Source: Geminocystis sp. GBBB08 (GTDB taxonomy: Bacteria; Cyanobacteriota; Cyanobacteriia; Cyanobacteriales; Cyanobacteriaceae). Taken from it: DNA of 40,874 nt. Each line of letters begins with the position of its first letter. The stretch's first letter is position 1. Shown in pieces: positions 1 through 8,146 of this stretch. The notes beneath the pieces are model-generated. The model did no database searches. It was not told where the DNA came from and worked only from the letters and a program-made list of their open reading frames with translations. The DNA is taken from assembly GCF_016743215.1 (NCBI RefSeq), contig NZ_VRZC01000015.1, forward strand, positions 1-40,874. Direction: 5' to 3'. Made by a program: the position numbers and the translations under genes.

Positions 1-1
1 A

Positions 2-943
2 GAAAAAGCGGGGTAAAAATTTCTTAATTTTTCTGATTTTATCGGGAAAATTAACTTAACAACTTTCAATCGTCGAGCCTTAGAAACTTTAACCTATGCT
101 GGGGCATTTGATTCAATTCATGAGAATCGTAAACAGTTAATTGAAAGTTTAGATTTGATGATTACTTGGTCACAAAAACGAACTAAAGAAAAAGAAACAG
201 GACAGTTAAATGTTTTTGATTTAATCTTAAATAATGAGTCTGAATCTAGCTCAAAAACCCGTTATGAAAATGCACCGCAATTACCACAAATTTCCGATTT
301 TTCAGTACAAGAAAAACTTAAATCAGAAAAAGAACATTTAGGGTTTTATGTCTCTGAACACCCTTTAAAACCATTGAAAAATAAAGCTAAAATCTTATCT
401 CCTATTGATATTGGTGAATTATCAGAATATAAATCACGAAAAAAAATGTGTGCGATCGTGATGTTAACAATGATCAAAAATCATATTGATAAAAATAGTA
501 ATAATATGGCTTTTTTGACTGTAGAAGATATTACGGGACAGGCAGATGCTATTGTTTTTGCTAGTAATTATGATCAAGTAAAAGAGAATTTATTAGAAGA
601 TACACCTTTAATTATTTGGGGAAAAGCCGATCATAAAGATGATAAATCACAAATTATTATTAATAATATTAAAAGAATGGAAAATGTTACCATAGTCTGT
701 ATTCGTTTGACTCCAGAACAAGCCTGTCAACCTCAAATACAAGGAAAATTAAAAAGTATGTTACAAGAACAATCAGGAGACAAAAATGATGCAGTAATTC
801 CTGTATTTGCCATTATAGATGGTGTACAAGAAAGAATCTTTGTGCGTTTAGGTGATAACTATTGGGTACAAAATGCGGAAAATACCGTTGAATCTCTTAT
901 AAATGGTGGTTTTTCAGCTTATACTCAACCTTTATTAAACTAA
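2..943 (+). CDS. dnaE: DNA polymerase III alpha subunit, C-terminal part (DnaE-C, partial at window edge)
   Basis: C-terminal end of the replicative polymerase catalytic subunit. Homology is readable well upstream of the first ATG at 155: the frame from base 17 gives KFLNFSDFIGKINL, then NRRALETL and AGAFD, all typical of the DnaE helix-hairpin-helix region. An OB-fold follows (MAFLTVEDITGQADAIVF, then IIWGKADHKDD), then the cyanobacterial C-terminal tail with WVQNAE near the end. The stop at 941-943 looks natural. In cyanobacteria dnaE is often split by an intein into two genes; only the end is visible here, so that cannot be judged. Oddity: an in-frame TAA at 14-16 separates EKAG from KFLNF, where homologues read through. 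So close to the edge this may be sequence error, or the copy may be broken. ATG 155 is not the true start. Confidence 0.8.
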
Positions 944-1080
944 AAGGAAAAGAATATATTTCCTGCCTAAGCAATGAGTGAATATATATTGATTGAATGG
1001 CATCATGACATGACACCTTAACCAAGAATTAACTATTAACGGACATGGTACTTTTCAAGGATTGAAAAAATATTAAAATG

Positions 1081-1135
1081 TGAGGTAAGGATAAAGCGAA
1101 CTATCCATCACCTTTAAATAACTTAATTAATTATT
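1081..1135 (+). repeat. Upstream arm of the inverted gene duplication
   Basis: About 55 bases before the first coiled-coil gene match, in inverted orientation, the bases before the second copy (2003-2058). Shared pieces include AACTATCCATCA/ACTATCCATCA and TAACTTAATTAATTATTATG. The duplicated unit therefore includes leader DNA and not just the reading frame. Confidence 0.75.
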
Positions 1136-1429
1136 ATGTCAGAAGAAAGACTCAGACGAATTGAAATATTATTAGAAACCTGTGCTAAAACTACTGTTGC
1201 TAATCAAGCTGAAATAAAAGAAGTTCGACAACAAATTAGTGAACTTACAACACAAACAAATCAACTTACAATACAAATGGCATCTCTTAGTGAAATGTTT
1301 ATAGAAAGTGTAGGAATTATGAAAACTATGCAATTAGACATAAAAATAATGCAATCAGAAATTAAAGGATTGCAAACGGAGAATAAAAGAATACTAGATC
1401 ATTTGTTTGGGGATAATCAACAAAATTAG
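1136..1429 (+). CDS. Small coiled-coil protein, copy 1 (hypothetical)
   Basis: 97-residue protein of unknown function. It opens MSEERLRRIEILLE and continues as an almost unbroken amphipathic helix rich in E, Q, I and L. It ends in an ENKRILDHLFG motif seen in small paralogous coiled-coil proteins of cyanobacteria. There is no signal peptide, membrane helix or catalytic motif; oligomerisation through the helix is a reasonable inference. A second copy lies at 1697-2002 on the opposite strand, about 75% identical by eye. They differ mainly in the middle, where one copy gains and loses heptad-like QTNQL/TTQ stretches. The start is fixed by identity of the two copies from the ATG onward. There is no clear Shine-Dalgarno sequence. 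Confidence 0.7.
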   Translation: MSEERLRRIEILLETCAKTTVANQAEIKEVRQQISELTTQTNQLTIQMASLSEMFIESVGIMKTMQLDIKIMQSEIKGLQTENKRILDHLFGDNQQN

Positions 1430-1440
1430 TAAGACTATTT

Positions 1441-1602
1441 AACTGAGATCTTGCACCAATACATTAATACCTAATAGTCAAAAGGGAAAAAATCAATTCT
1501 CTTATGGTTAGTATAATAAAGAATCAATTCTTATCCTCATTACTGGTTACTCATTACTCTCCCTAATCAGTGATTTTTAAACAAGGTGCAAAATCTGAGT
1601 TG
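1441..1602. mobile_element. MITE-like element, 162 bp, with empty-site evidence
   Basis: Terminal inverted repeats CTGAGATCTTGCACC (1443-1457) and GGTGCAAAATCTGAG (1585-1599), extendable by AA/TT, bound about 160 bases with no reading frame. Deleting 1441-1602 joins GACTATTT to AACCTCAC. That join is exactly the sequence at 3056-3071 in the second copy of the surrounding repeat, so the second copy is an empty site. The same termini recur perfectly at 16078-16092 and 17804-17818. No transposase is encoded, so a related full-length element elsewhere must have moved it. The family was not identified. Confidence 0.7.
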
Positions 1603-1697
1603 AACCTCACGTCAGAGATAGGAAAGCTGAAATGCTGATAAAATAAGAATGCTAGGGGGCGGAATTGAACAGCCGACACGAGGATTTTCAGTCTTCT
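1603..1697 (-). repeat. tRNA-Phe 3' fragment plus flank (direct repeat, left copy)
   Basis: Matches 3064-3158 over 95 bases with about eight differences. It contains the 3' 47 or so bases of tRNA-Phe (1651-1697, minus strand: anticodon GAA, variable loop, T arm, acceptor 3' strand) plus about 48 bases downstream of the tRNA. The 5' half of the tRNA is absent, and the sequence breaks directly into the 3' end of the second coiled-coil gene. This is the arrangement left by site-specific integration into a tRNA 3' end, with the intact tRNA at the other end. No integrase gene is visible. Confidence 0.75.
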
Positions 1698-2002
1698 TAA
1701 TTTTGTTGATTCTCCCCAAACAAATGATCTAATATTCTTTTATTCTCTGTTTGTAATCCTTTTATGTCTGATTGCATATTACGCATAATGCCTACACTTT
1801 CTACAAACATTTGACTAAGAGATGCTATTTGTGCTGTAAGTTCACTAATTTGACGATTTGTTTGTGCGGCAAGTTCTTTGATTTCTCTTTTGTTTTCAGT
1901 AGTTTGTTCAATCAGTGATCGAATGTCCGCTTGATTGTTAACTGCTACTTTTGTACAAGTTTCTAATAGTATTTCAATTCGTCTAAGTCTTTCTTCTGAC
2001 AT
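1697..2002 (-). CDS. Small coiled-coil protein, copy 2 (hypothetical)
   Basis: 101-residue paralogue of the gene at 1136-1429, in inverted orientation with the two 3' ends facing each other. Same MSEERLRRIEILLETC opening and same GLQTENKRILDHLFG ending; the centre carries extra helical residues (TTENKREIKELAAQ). The stop codon lies exactly where the sequence switches into the tRNA-Phe fragment, so the end of the gene and the tRNA repeat share a recombination junction. Homology between the two copies stops within a few bases after the stop codon. Function unknown; a helical oligomer is inferred from composition only. Confidence 0.65.
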   Translation of the reverse strand: MSEERLRRIEILLETCTKVAVNNQADIRSLIEQTTENKREIKELAAQTNRQISELTAQIASLSQMFVESVGIMRNMQSDIKGLQTENKRILDHLFGENQQN

Positions 2003-2064
2003 AATAATTAATTAAGTTATTTTAAAGATGATGGATAGTGTACTCCTATCTTTACCTTGTAATT

Positions 2065-2742
2065 TTATCTTAAAAATAATTGCATTTCTTTTTCTCTTCT
2101 TCTAGTCAATCCTGTTAAAATTTTACCGTTTGCTTTATTCCAACGTAAAAATTGTATAGCTACATCTTCTTTACTTTTTCTATTATTTAGCATACTCAAC
2201 AAAGTTGATCGAGCAAATGCACCAATTCCGATATTGTAAGTCAAGCTAACTAATGCAGAAAATTGATTACTTGTTACTGGTACTTTAATTAATTTTGCTA
2301 CCTGATCAGCAAAACTTTCAACAGTTATTCTAAGTAATTTATCTGCTTCTTTTTCTGTAATTTTATTTCCTTTAACAACTTTCTTACCATCATTATAAAA
2401 GGTGCTACCATAGCCGATCGTCCACACATTGGCAGGGCATAAATAGGCATTGCTACGAAAACTCTCAAATTCTTTAATTAAGCTAATTCCTGCTTCGTTT
2501 ATTTGTCTTTTGAAAGGATTTTTTAATAAAAATTGTAGGGTAGTTTGTCCAAATAAATAAGGTTCAGTTAAATTATTTTGTTTTTTAAAATCAGTAAAAG
2601 CCTTCTCTGTATTTGTCCCATAAATACCGTCAACCGCTAAACTATGCCCCCATTTATTAAGCAAAGACTGCAATTCTTTTAACTCAATTGATGAGAAATC
2701 TTTAATATGTTTTGATGTAAGTTTTTTTAGATTATCATACAT
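2065..2742 (-). CDS. Phage-type lysozyme (GH24 endolysin) with N-terminal peptidoglycan-binding domain
   Basis: Muramidase that cuts the glycan backbone of peptidoglycan. Residues 15-72 form a PG_binding_1 domain (ELQSLLNKWG, then VDGIYGTNTEKAF). Residues 82-225 form a GH24 (T4-lysozyme type) domain. The catalytic triad is readable as E93 in EFESF, C102 in AYLCPA (the Asp-to-Cys form common in endolysins) and T108 in VWTIGYGST. SALVSLTYNIG and LTRRREKE are further GH24 signatures. At 225 residues it has normal length and looks intact. There is no signal peptide and no neighbouring holin. It lies between the two tRNA-Phe repeats with degraded phage-like frames upstream, so it is most likely a leftover or co-opted prophage gene. 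About 320 bases of upstream DNA hold the decayed frames described separately. Confidence 0.88.
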   Translation of the reverse strand: MYDNLKKLTSKHIKDFSSIELKELQSLLNKWGHSLAVDGIYGTNTEKAFTDFKKQNNLTEPYLFGQTTLQFLLKNPFKRQINEAGISLIKEFESFRSNAYLCPANVWTIGYGSTFYNDGKKVVKGNKITEKEADKLLRITVESFADQVAKLIKVPVTSNQFSALVSLTYNIGIGAFARSTLLSMLNNRKSKEDVAIQFLRWNKANGKILTGLTRRREKEMQLFLR

Positions 2743-2774
2743 AATTTAATCTTCTAATTGTCTTACTAAATACC

Positions 2775-2870
2775 CTAAATATCCACTTTAATTAAATTAC
2801 CCGATAATGGTTGCGATAATCGCCATTCATGATTATCAGCGTCTAAAGTTCCTATATCAATCCATCTCAT
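2775..2870 (-). pseudogene. Short phage-like gene remnant (MRWIDIGTL...)
   Basis: A 31-codon frame starting ATG at 2870 reads MRWIDIGTLDADNHEWRLS and ends at a TAG at 2775-2777; the same frame stays open a few codons further upstream. The opening resembles short cyanobacterial proteins that begin M-x-W-I/V-D-L/I-G-T-L. It is too short to be sure it is a gene. It lies immediately upstream of, and in the same direction as, the lysozyme gene, and looks like the surviving start of a truncated coding sequence. Confidence 0.35.
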
Positions 2871-2898
2871 AATCCCATTCCTCAATAGATCCGATTGA

Positions 2899-3000
2899 TT
2901 ATTCAGTGGGAGGTGGTGAACCTTGTTTTACAAGTAGTAATTTTGAGGAAATAAAATATTTACCTTTTAAGTGACTAAAAGTTATCCTGTTATCAAAATG
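2899..3000 (-). pseudogene. C-terminal remnant of a second degraded gene
   Basis: On the minus strand a 33-codon open stretch reads HFDNRITFSHL, then GKYFISSKLLLVKQGSPPPTE and a TAA at 2899-2901. It is closed upstream by tandem TGA codons and has no start. The composition is protein-like, and the proline-rich acidic end looks like a natural C-terminus, but I do not recognise a family. It ends a few dozen bases before the next remnant in the same direction. Confidence 0.3.
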
Positions 3001-3038
3001 TCATCAAAGTATTTATAAATGGCAATTTAAGAGATTTT

Positions 3039-3063
3039 CCTGTCTCTGACACGAGGACTATTT

Positions 3064-3083
<20 letters not shown>
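3039..3083 (-). terminator. Long hairpin downstream of tRNA-Phe
   Basis: Arms 3039-3056 and 3066-3083 are inverted repeats matching at 15 of 18 positions around a 9-base loop. On the minus strand the hairpin begins about 28 bases after the tRNA 3' end and is followed by GAAAATCTCTT, a weak T-poor tail. It probably ends or processes the tRNA transcript. The proximal arm is duplicated at 1605-1622, but the distal arm is not. Confidence 0.5.
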
Positions 3084-3183
<100 letters not shown>

Positions 3184-3262
3184 TTATTTAATCCACTTAT
3201 ATAGTCTAACGAACTTTTTAAAGATTGTCAAGGGGTTATCTAAAATTTTTTAAAATCTAAAT

Positions 3263-3304
3263 GCCCCACTTTATGATTATCATAATCAATGATAGAAATG
3301 GGGC
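3263..3304 (-). terminator. Probable gnd terminator
   Basis: Inverted repeat GCCCCA (3263-3268) / TGGGGC (3299-3304) encloses a second palindrome, GATTATCATAATC. On the minus strand it follows the gnd stop by about 50 bases and leads into an A/T-rich run (ATTTAGATTTTAAAAAATTTT). It separates gnd from the tRNA-Phe gene. Confidence 0.5.
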
Positions 3305-3352
3305 TAGAGAATAAAAAGTAATCTCAACAATTATTTATAAGATACATAGGAT

Positions 3353-4771
3353 TTAAGAAGTCCATTCAGTGTGGAAAAATTCGCCTCTGGGTTTATCCGT
3401 ACGCTCATAGGTGTGGGCTCCAAAATAATCCCGTTGTGCTTGGGTTAAATTCTGGGGAAGACGATAACTTCTGTAGCTATCAAAGTAGTTCAAAGAAGCA
3501 CTAAAAGCGGGGATCGGAATACCCATTTTAGTGGCTAAGACTATGACATCACGCCATGCTTGTTGACGATCAAGAATACTTTGTTTAAACTCAGGAGCAA
3601 GAAGTAAATTAGGTAAATTAGGATTATCAGTGAAAGCTTTGTTAATTTTGCCTAAGAAACCAGCTTTGATAATACAACCACCCTTCCAAATTCGAGCCAC
3701 TTCAGGAAGATTAATATTATATTTATATTCGGTGGAAGCCTTAGCAATTAAAGCCATTCCTTGAGCGTAAGAACACATTTTTGAGCAATATAAAGCATCC
3801 TTAATTTTAGAGATAAAACTATCTACATCATCATCAAATTTTGCTGTTATTCCCGTTAATTCTTTAGATGCTAAAACTCTTTCTTCTTTGTAACTAGAAA
3901 TGGCTCTAGCATATACTGCGGCATAAATAGTAGGAATAGGTACACCTAAATCTAAAGAACTTACTACAGTCCAACTACCGGTACCTTTTTGCCCTGCCCT
4001 ATCGACAATTAAATCAATTAAGTGTTTCCCAGTTTCAGGATCTTTTTTCGGGAAAATATTAGCAGTTATCTCGATTAAGAAAGAATTTAGCTCATCAGTG
4101 GTATTCCAATGGGAAAATACTTCGTGTAATTTGTCATTGCTTAATCCTAGTCCATTTTTCAACAAGTCATAAGCCTCTGCGATTAACTGCATATCACCGT
4201 ATTCAATGCCGTTATGAACCATTTTAACATAATGCCCGGCACCACGAGGTCCAATATAAGTGACACAAGCACCATCATCAACTTGAGCTGCAATTTTGGT
4301 TAAAATCGGCTCTAATTCATGATATGCGGTTTCTGTGCCCCCTGGCATCAAAGAAGGACCATTTAAAGCACCTTCTTCACCACCACTTACTCCCATACCC
4401 ATAAACCCTAAACCTGTGGCTTCAAGCTCATTAGTACGTCTTTCTGTGTCTTCATAGAGGGAGTTACCACCATCGATAATCATGTCTCCTTCTTCTAATA
4501 AAGGTTTAAGCTGTTGAATAACTCCATCTACAGGGGCACCAGCTTTTACCATTACCAATATTTTACGGGGACGTTCAAGAGTTTGCACAAATTCTTCTAA
4601 AGAGTAGGCGGCTTTTACGTCTTTACCTTGCGCCCTTGTAGCCATAAATTCTTCTGTTTTATTTGGACTACGGTTATAAACAGCGATAGGAAAACCTCTA
4701 CTTTCGACGTTTAAGGCTAGATTTTCACCCATTACAGCTAATCCAATTACTCCAAAGCTTCTTTTGGTCAT
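3353..4771 (-). CDS. gnd: 6-phosphogluconate dehydrogenase, decarboxylating
   Basis: Cytosolic enzyme of the oxidative pentose phosphate pathway. It converts 6-phosphogluconate to ribulose 5-phosphate and CO2 while reducing NADP+, which in cyanobacteria mainly supplies reductant in darkness. The 472 residues match the family length. Visible motifs are the N-terminal Rossmann NADP site (GLAVMGENLALN, then YNRSPNKTEE), the substrate loop MGMGVSGGEEGA, the catalytic-lysine stretch HYVKMVHNGIEYGDMQ, the family signature DRAGQKGTGSW, and the C-terminal FGAHTYER. The ATG start agrees with the conserved N-terminus. It is transcribed alone, divergently from rsmB with about 150 bases between. Nothing looks abnormal. 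Confidence 0.97.
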   Translation of the reverse strand: MTKRSFGVIGLAVMGENLALNVESRGFPIAVYNRSPNKTEEFMATRAQGKDVKAAYSLEEFVQTLERPRKILVMVKAGAPVDGVIQQLKPLLEEGDMIIDGGNSLYEDTERRTNELEATGLGFMGMGVSGGEEGALNGPSLMPGGTETAYHELEPILTKIAAQVDDGACVTYIGPRGAGHYVKMVHNGIEYGDMQLIAEAYDLLKNGLGLSNDKLHEVFSHWNTTDELNSFLIEITANIFPKKDPETGKHLIDLIVDRAGQKGTGSWTVVSSLDLGVPIPTIYAAVYARAISSYKEERVLASKELTGITAKFDDDVDSFISKIKDALYCSKMCSYAQGMALIAKASTEYKYNINLPEVARIWKGGCIIKAGFLGKINKAFTDNPNLPNLLLAPEFKQSILDRQQAWRDVIVLATKMGIPIPAFSASLNYFDSYRSYRLPQNLTQAQRDYFGAHTYERTDKPRGEFFHTEWTS

Positions 4772-4923
4772 AAATAATTCCTATTAATTAATCCTTTTAC
4801 CTTCAGGTTAGCTCGATCTTCTAGGAATGGTTCAAAAAGATTATCTTAAGTTTTATAAAGTCATCGAAAATGATAAATTACAGGCTAGATTCTTATTCCA
4901 AAACTATTCACCCCATCACTATA

Positions 4924-6264
4924 ATGAATAATCCTCGTCAATGCGCTTTTGAGGCTTTACAAGACATCTATAAACGTCATGCTTATATTGATATTGCCTT
5001 AGATAAGGTTTTTTCTTCTGCTTCTTTTTCTTCCTTCGATCATCATTTAGTGTCAGAGTTGGTGTATGGTACTGTTAGACGTAAACGAACTCTTGATAGT
5101 CTCATTAATCAATTAGCCACAAAAAAGGCTTCTCAACAACCATTAAATTTGCGTATAATTTTACAATTAGGGTTATATCAATTACGTTACCTTGATAAAA
5201 TTCCTGAGTCGGCGGTGGTGAATACTAGCGTTGATTTAGCTAAAAATAATGGTTTATCTAAACTTTCTGGTGTTGTTAACGGCATTTTACGATCCTATAT
5301 TAGGTTATCAATAGAAAATGATCCTTTGATTTTGCCATCAGATTTTATTCCTCGTCTGGGGGTTAAATATAGTTTTCCTGATTGGTTAGTTTCTCTTTTT
5401 GTCAAACAATTTAATCTCCTGCAGACAGAAAAATTATTAGATTGGTATAATCAAACTCCTACCACTGATTTAAGAGTTAATTCTTTACAAATTACAAGGG
5501 CAAATTTACACGAAATTCTGTTAACTCATGGTATAAAAACAACTTTTTTACCTCACCTTCCTCATGGTTTAAGGTTAACTAATTCTGTGGGAAAGATCAC
5601 CCAATTAGACTGTTTTCAACAGGGTTTGTTTACCATTCAAGATGCTAGTGCACAACTTGTTTCTCATTTTCTTAATCCTCAACCCCATGAAATTATTATT
5701 GATGCTTGTGCAGCACCTGGTGGAAAAACTACTCATATCGCCGAGTTAATGCAGGATACTGGTACTATTATCGCATGCGATCGCCATTTATCTCGGTTAA
5801 AAAAAATAACAGAAAACGCCAAAAGATTAAAATTACAATCAATTCAAGTGGTAGAAGGTGATAGTAGTCAGTTGATGGAATGGGAAAATAAAGCGGATAA
5901 AGTATTAGTTGATGTACCCTGTTCAGGATTAGGCACGTTACATAAAAATCCCGACATTCGTTGGCATAAAAAACAAGAAGAGATTAAACCATTGACACAA
6001 TTACAGCTAAAAATTCTGGAAAATTCAGCAAAATGGGTCAAAAATAGCGGTATTTTAGTTTATTCTACTTGTACCTTAAATAAAGAAGAAAATGAGGATA
6101 TTATCACTAAATTTTTAGAAAATAATCCTTCATGGCAGTTAGCCGACAAAAATAATGATTCAAATTCAGATTTTTCGATAACATCAAAGGGGATAGTTAA
6201 AATATTCCCCCCAGCAGATAATATGGATGGATTTTTTATGGCTAAATTAATCAAAGGAGAGTAA
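4924..6264 (+). CDS. rsmB: 16S rRNA (cytosine-967-C5)-methyltransferase RsmB/Sun
   Basis: SAM-dependent methyltransferase that modifies C967 of 16S rRNA. The first ~135 residues are a NusB-like RNA-binding domain (ALDKVF, LVSELVYGTVRRKRTLD, LRIILQLGLYQLRYL). The rest is a Fmu/Sun methyltransferase domain with SAM motif DACAAPGGKTTHIAE, motif IV DVPCSGLGTLHKNPDIRW holding one catalytic Cys, and motif VI YSTCTLNKEENE holding the other. The frame is open from an ATG at 4870, but MNNPRQCAFEALQDI from the ATG at 4924 aligns with the usual family start, so I chose 4924 (446 residues). Neither start has a strong ribosome-binding site. A TerB-like gene begins 3 bases after the stop, suggesting co-transcription. 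Confidence 0.93.
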   Translation: MNNPRQCAFEALQDIYKRHAYIDIALDKVFSSASFSSFDHHLVSELVYGTVRRKRTLDSLINQLATKKASQQPLNLRIILQLGLYQLRYLDKIPESAVVNTSVDLAKNNGLSKLSGVVNGILRSYIRLSIENDPLILPSDFIPRLGVKYSFPDWLVSLFVKQFNLLQTEKLLDWYNQTPTTDLRVNSLQITRANLHEILLTHGIKTTFLPHLPHGLRLTNSVGKITQLDCFQQGLFTIQDASAQLVSHFLNPQPHEIIIDACAAPGGKTTHIAELMQDTGTIIACDRHLSRLKKITENAKRLKLQSIQVVEGDSSQLMEWENKADKVLVDVPCSGLGTLHKNPDIRWHKKQEEIKPLTQLQLKILENSAKWVKNSGILVYSTCTLNKEENEDIITKFLENNPSWQLADKNNDSNSDFSITSKGIVKIFPPADNMDGFFMAKLIKGE

Positions 6265-6267
6265 CTC

Positions 6268-6687
6268 ATGACAAAGGAAAATAAAACTAAATTATTGGTT
6301 AAAATTTTGGTAGGCACGGCATGGATTGATGGTATTATTCAATCTCAAGAAAGAAAATACTTACAAAAAGTAGTAACAGAAAATAACCTTAATGATGATG
6401 TAGAAATTAAATCTTTATTATCAGAAATTAAGCCTGTTAATCCATCTGAATGTTATGAATGGTTAGAAGAATATTTAGGCAAAAATCCCACTGAAAAAGA
6501 TTATGAAGAATTATTAGGAGCGATTAGTGCCTTAGTTTATAGTGATGGAGATGTGGATATTCAAGAAGCAAAACTTTTAAATCGTTTACAAAATTTAGAT
6601 CCTCATTCTCAAGGTAAAAAATCTAGTTTTGAACAAATTATTAATTCTATTAGACAACTATATAATAAAGCTATTTCTCATAAATAA
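6268..6687 (+). CDS. TerB-family protein
   Basis: 139-residue, mostly helical protein of the TerB-like (tellurite-resistance/DUF533-type) fold. Two repeated helical segments carry the hallmark: LVGTAWIDGIIQSQERKYLQ near the N-terminus and ISALVYSDGDVDIQEAKLL near residue 100. The acidic pattern A-x-x-D-G-x-[I/V]-x-x-E/Q-E recurs in both halves and is thought to bind metal in this family. Cyanobacterial members are common, and their role is not settled. It has a good ribosome-binding site (AAAGGAGAG) overlapping the end of rsmB and starts 3 bases after that stop, so the two genes are almost certainly one operon. No signal peptide or membrane segment. Confidence 0.75.
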   Translation: MTKENKTKLLVKILVGTAWIDGIIQSQERKYLQKVVTENNLNDDVEIKSLLSEIKPVNPSECYEWLEEYLGKNPTEKDYEELLGAISALVYSDGDVDIQEAKLLNRLQNLDPHSQGKKSSFEQIINSIRQLYNKAISHK

Positions 6688-6761
6688 GAATCAATTAACA
6701 ATCTCATAATAAGTAATAAGTAATTAGTTTTAATCAGGATACCCAGCAATTAAATCATTCA

Positions 6762-6779
6762 ATAAGTATTTGTACTTAT
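6762..6779. repeat. Short inverted repeat in the 6688-6878 gap
   Basis: ATAAGTA (6762-6768) and TACTTAT (6773-6779) flank a TTTG loop. It lies about 100 bases before the next gene, with no U-run after it, so a protein-binding site is as likely as a transcript hairpin. The function is not deducible. Confidence 0.3.
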
Positions 6780-6878
6780 AATAACTAGAATGTTAAATTT
6801 AATTAACAAAATCATCTTCTCAAAAAAACATTTGATAATCTGAAAAAGTAAGTAAGAAATAAAAGCTCACAAAGGGTA

Positions 6879-7190
6879 ATGAAACATTTTTCTGATGATT
6901 GGATTAAAGAATGGTGTCAAGACAACGGTTGGACCGACTTATTTGTAGAACGTCTTGATTATTGGGCGTTTCCTCCTCATGGCGTGATGCCTCTCCCTAT
7001 TCCGAAAGAAACTTTAATTCAAATCAAGGCTGAAAAAGGCTTTTCTCAAGAAGAAAAAATTTGGTTATCAATCGCTATTGGTATTAGTGTAACAGGTATA
7101 ACTTTAAGTTATTTATTAAACTCTCCTATGCCTTTAGTTTTTGCCTTTGCTTTTACTTCCATTGTCATTGGCAATTTTGAGTTAGATTAA
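6879..7190 (+). CDS. Conserved cyanobacterial small membrane protein
   Basis: 103-residue protein. The soluble N-terminal half is aromatic-rich (DWIKEWCQDNGWTDLF, then DYWAFPPHGVMPLPIP). Two hydrophobic helices follow at about residues 63-82 and 85-99, and the end is short and acidic. The W-C-Q-D-N-G-W-T-D and Y-W-A-F-P-P stretches look strongly conserved and resemble proteins I know only as cyanobacterial hypotheticals. It probably sits in the thylakoid or plasma membrane by its two helices, with the N-terminal half exposed. It stands alone, with about 190 bases upstream and 125 downstream. No function can be assigned. Confidence 0.7.
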   Translation: MKHFSDDWIKEWCQDNGWTDLFVERLDYWAFPPHGVMPLPIPKETLIQIKAEKGFSQEEKIWLSIAIGISVTGITLSYLLNSPMPLVFAFAFTSIVIGNFELD

Positions 7191-7315
7191 ATATAGCCAC
7201 TCTCAGTTAATTGTGCAAATAGCTTTTGTTTTTACCACCTAACTCTGAGGAAAAAGATAAGCTGATAAAGTGCATTAATGATTTAGAATTGCTATATATA
7301 TAACTTATCCTAGGC

Positions 7316-8146
7316 ATGAATATAAAAACCCAAAATTTTATCAAACAAAATACCTCTTTTCAAAGAAGTCAAATTGTTAGTTTTTTATTGCTTTTAAGTG
7401 GATTAGTTATTATTTTATCACCATTAATAATTGTTCTTTATACTTCTTTTTTTTCCTATTCTAATAATCCTAGTTTTACCTTTAAATATTATCAAGAAGC
7501 ATGGGAAAAAGGTAATTTTTTACTGGGGTTTACTAATTCTAGCATAGTGGCGATCGCCGTAACAATTTTTCAAGTAATAACTTCAATTTTAGCAGGTTAT
7601 GCCTTAGCGAGATTAGAATTTAGAGGGAAAAATATAGTTTTATTATTAATTTTAGCAACTCTAGTAATTCCTTTTCAAATATTAGTAATTCCGATTTTTT
7701 TAATCCTTAAATCAGGAAATTTAATTAATACTTATTGGGCATTAATCTTACCAACAGCAGCCAGTGGATTTGGTATCTTTTTAATGCGTCAATATTTTAG
7801 CACCATTCCTATAGAGTTAGAACAAGCAGCCACCTTAGATGGTGCAAATACCTTACAAATAATTTGGTATATTCTCTTTCCTTTAGCCAAACCAGCTATT
7901 ATTACTCTGTCTCTATTTACCTTTATCGGTGAATGGAATGACTTATTTAAACCCCTCGTCTTCACCAACAACCCTAATTTAATCACCGTACAATTATCAT
8001 TAGCCTCTTTTCAAGAACAGTTTACCAGTAATTGGTCATTATTAATGGCGGCAGTAATTATTGCAACTATTCCTGTCATAATATTATTTATAATTGGGCA
8101 AAAACAGTTTATAGAGGGCATTGGCACTACCGGAATCAAAAATTAA
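7316..8146 (+). CDS. Carbohydrate ABC transporter permease (MalG type)
   Basis: Inner-membrane permease of a sugar-type ABC importer. It has six predicted hydrophobic helices, starting with FLLLLSGLVIILSPLIIVL near residues 22-40. The cytoplasmic EAA loop that docks the ATPase reads ELEQAATLDGANTLQIIWYI, then PLAKPAI. Its end (KQFIEGIGTTGIKN) is typical of the MalG/UgpE branch (Pfam BPD_transp_1). At 276 residues it has full length. The partner permease, binding protein and ATPase are not in the window, so this is an isolated permease gene; cyanobacterial transporters are often scattered like this. Substrate cannot be told from sequence. The gene converges on the porin gene. Confidence 0.9.
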   Translation: MNIKTQNFIKQNTSFQRSQIVSFLLLLSGLVIILSPLIIVLYTSFFSYSNNPSFTFKYYQEAWEKGNFLLGFTNSSIVAIAVTIFQVITSILAGYALARLEFRGKNIVLLLILATLVIPFQILVIPIFLILKSGNLINTYWALILPTAASGFGIFLMRQYFSTIPIELEQAATLDGANTLQIIWYILFPLAKPAIITLSLFTFIGEWNDLFKPLVFTNNPNLITVQLSLASFQEQFTSNWSLLMAAVIIATIPVIILFIIGQKQFIEGIGTTGIKN

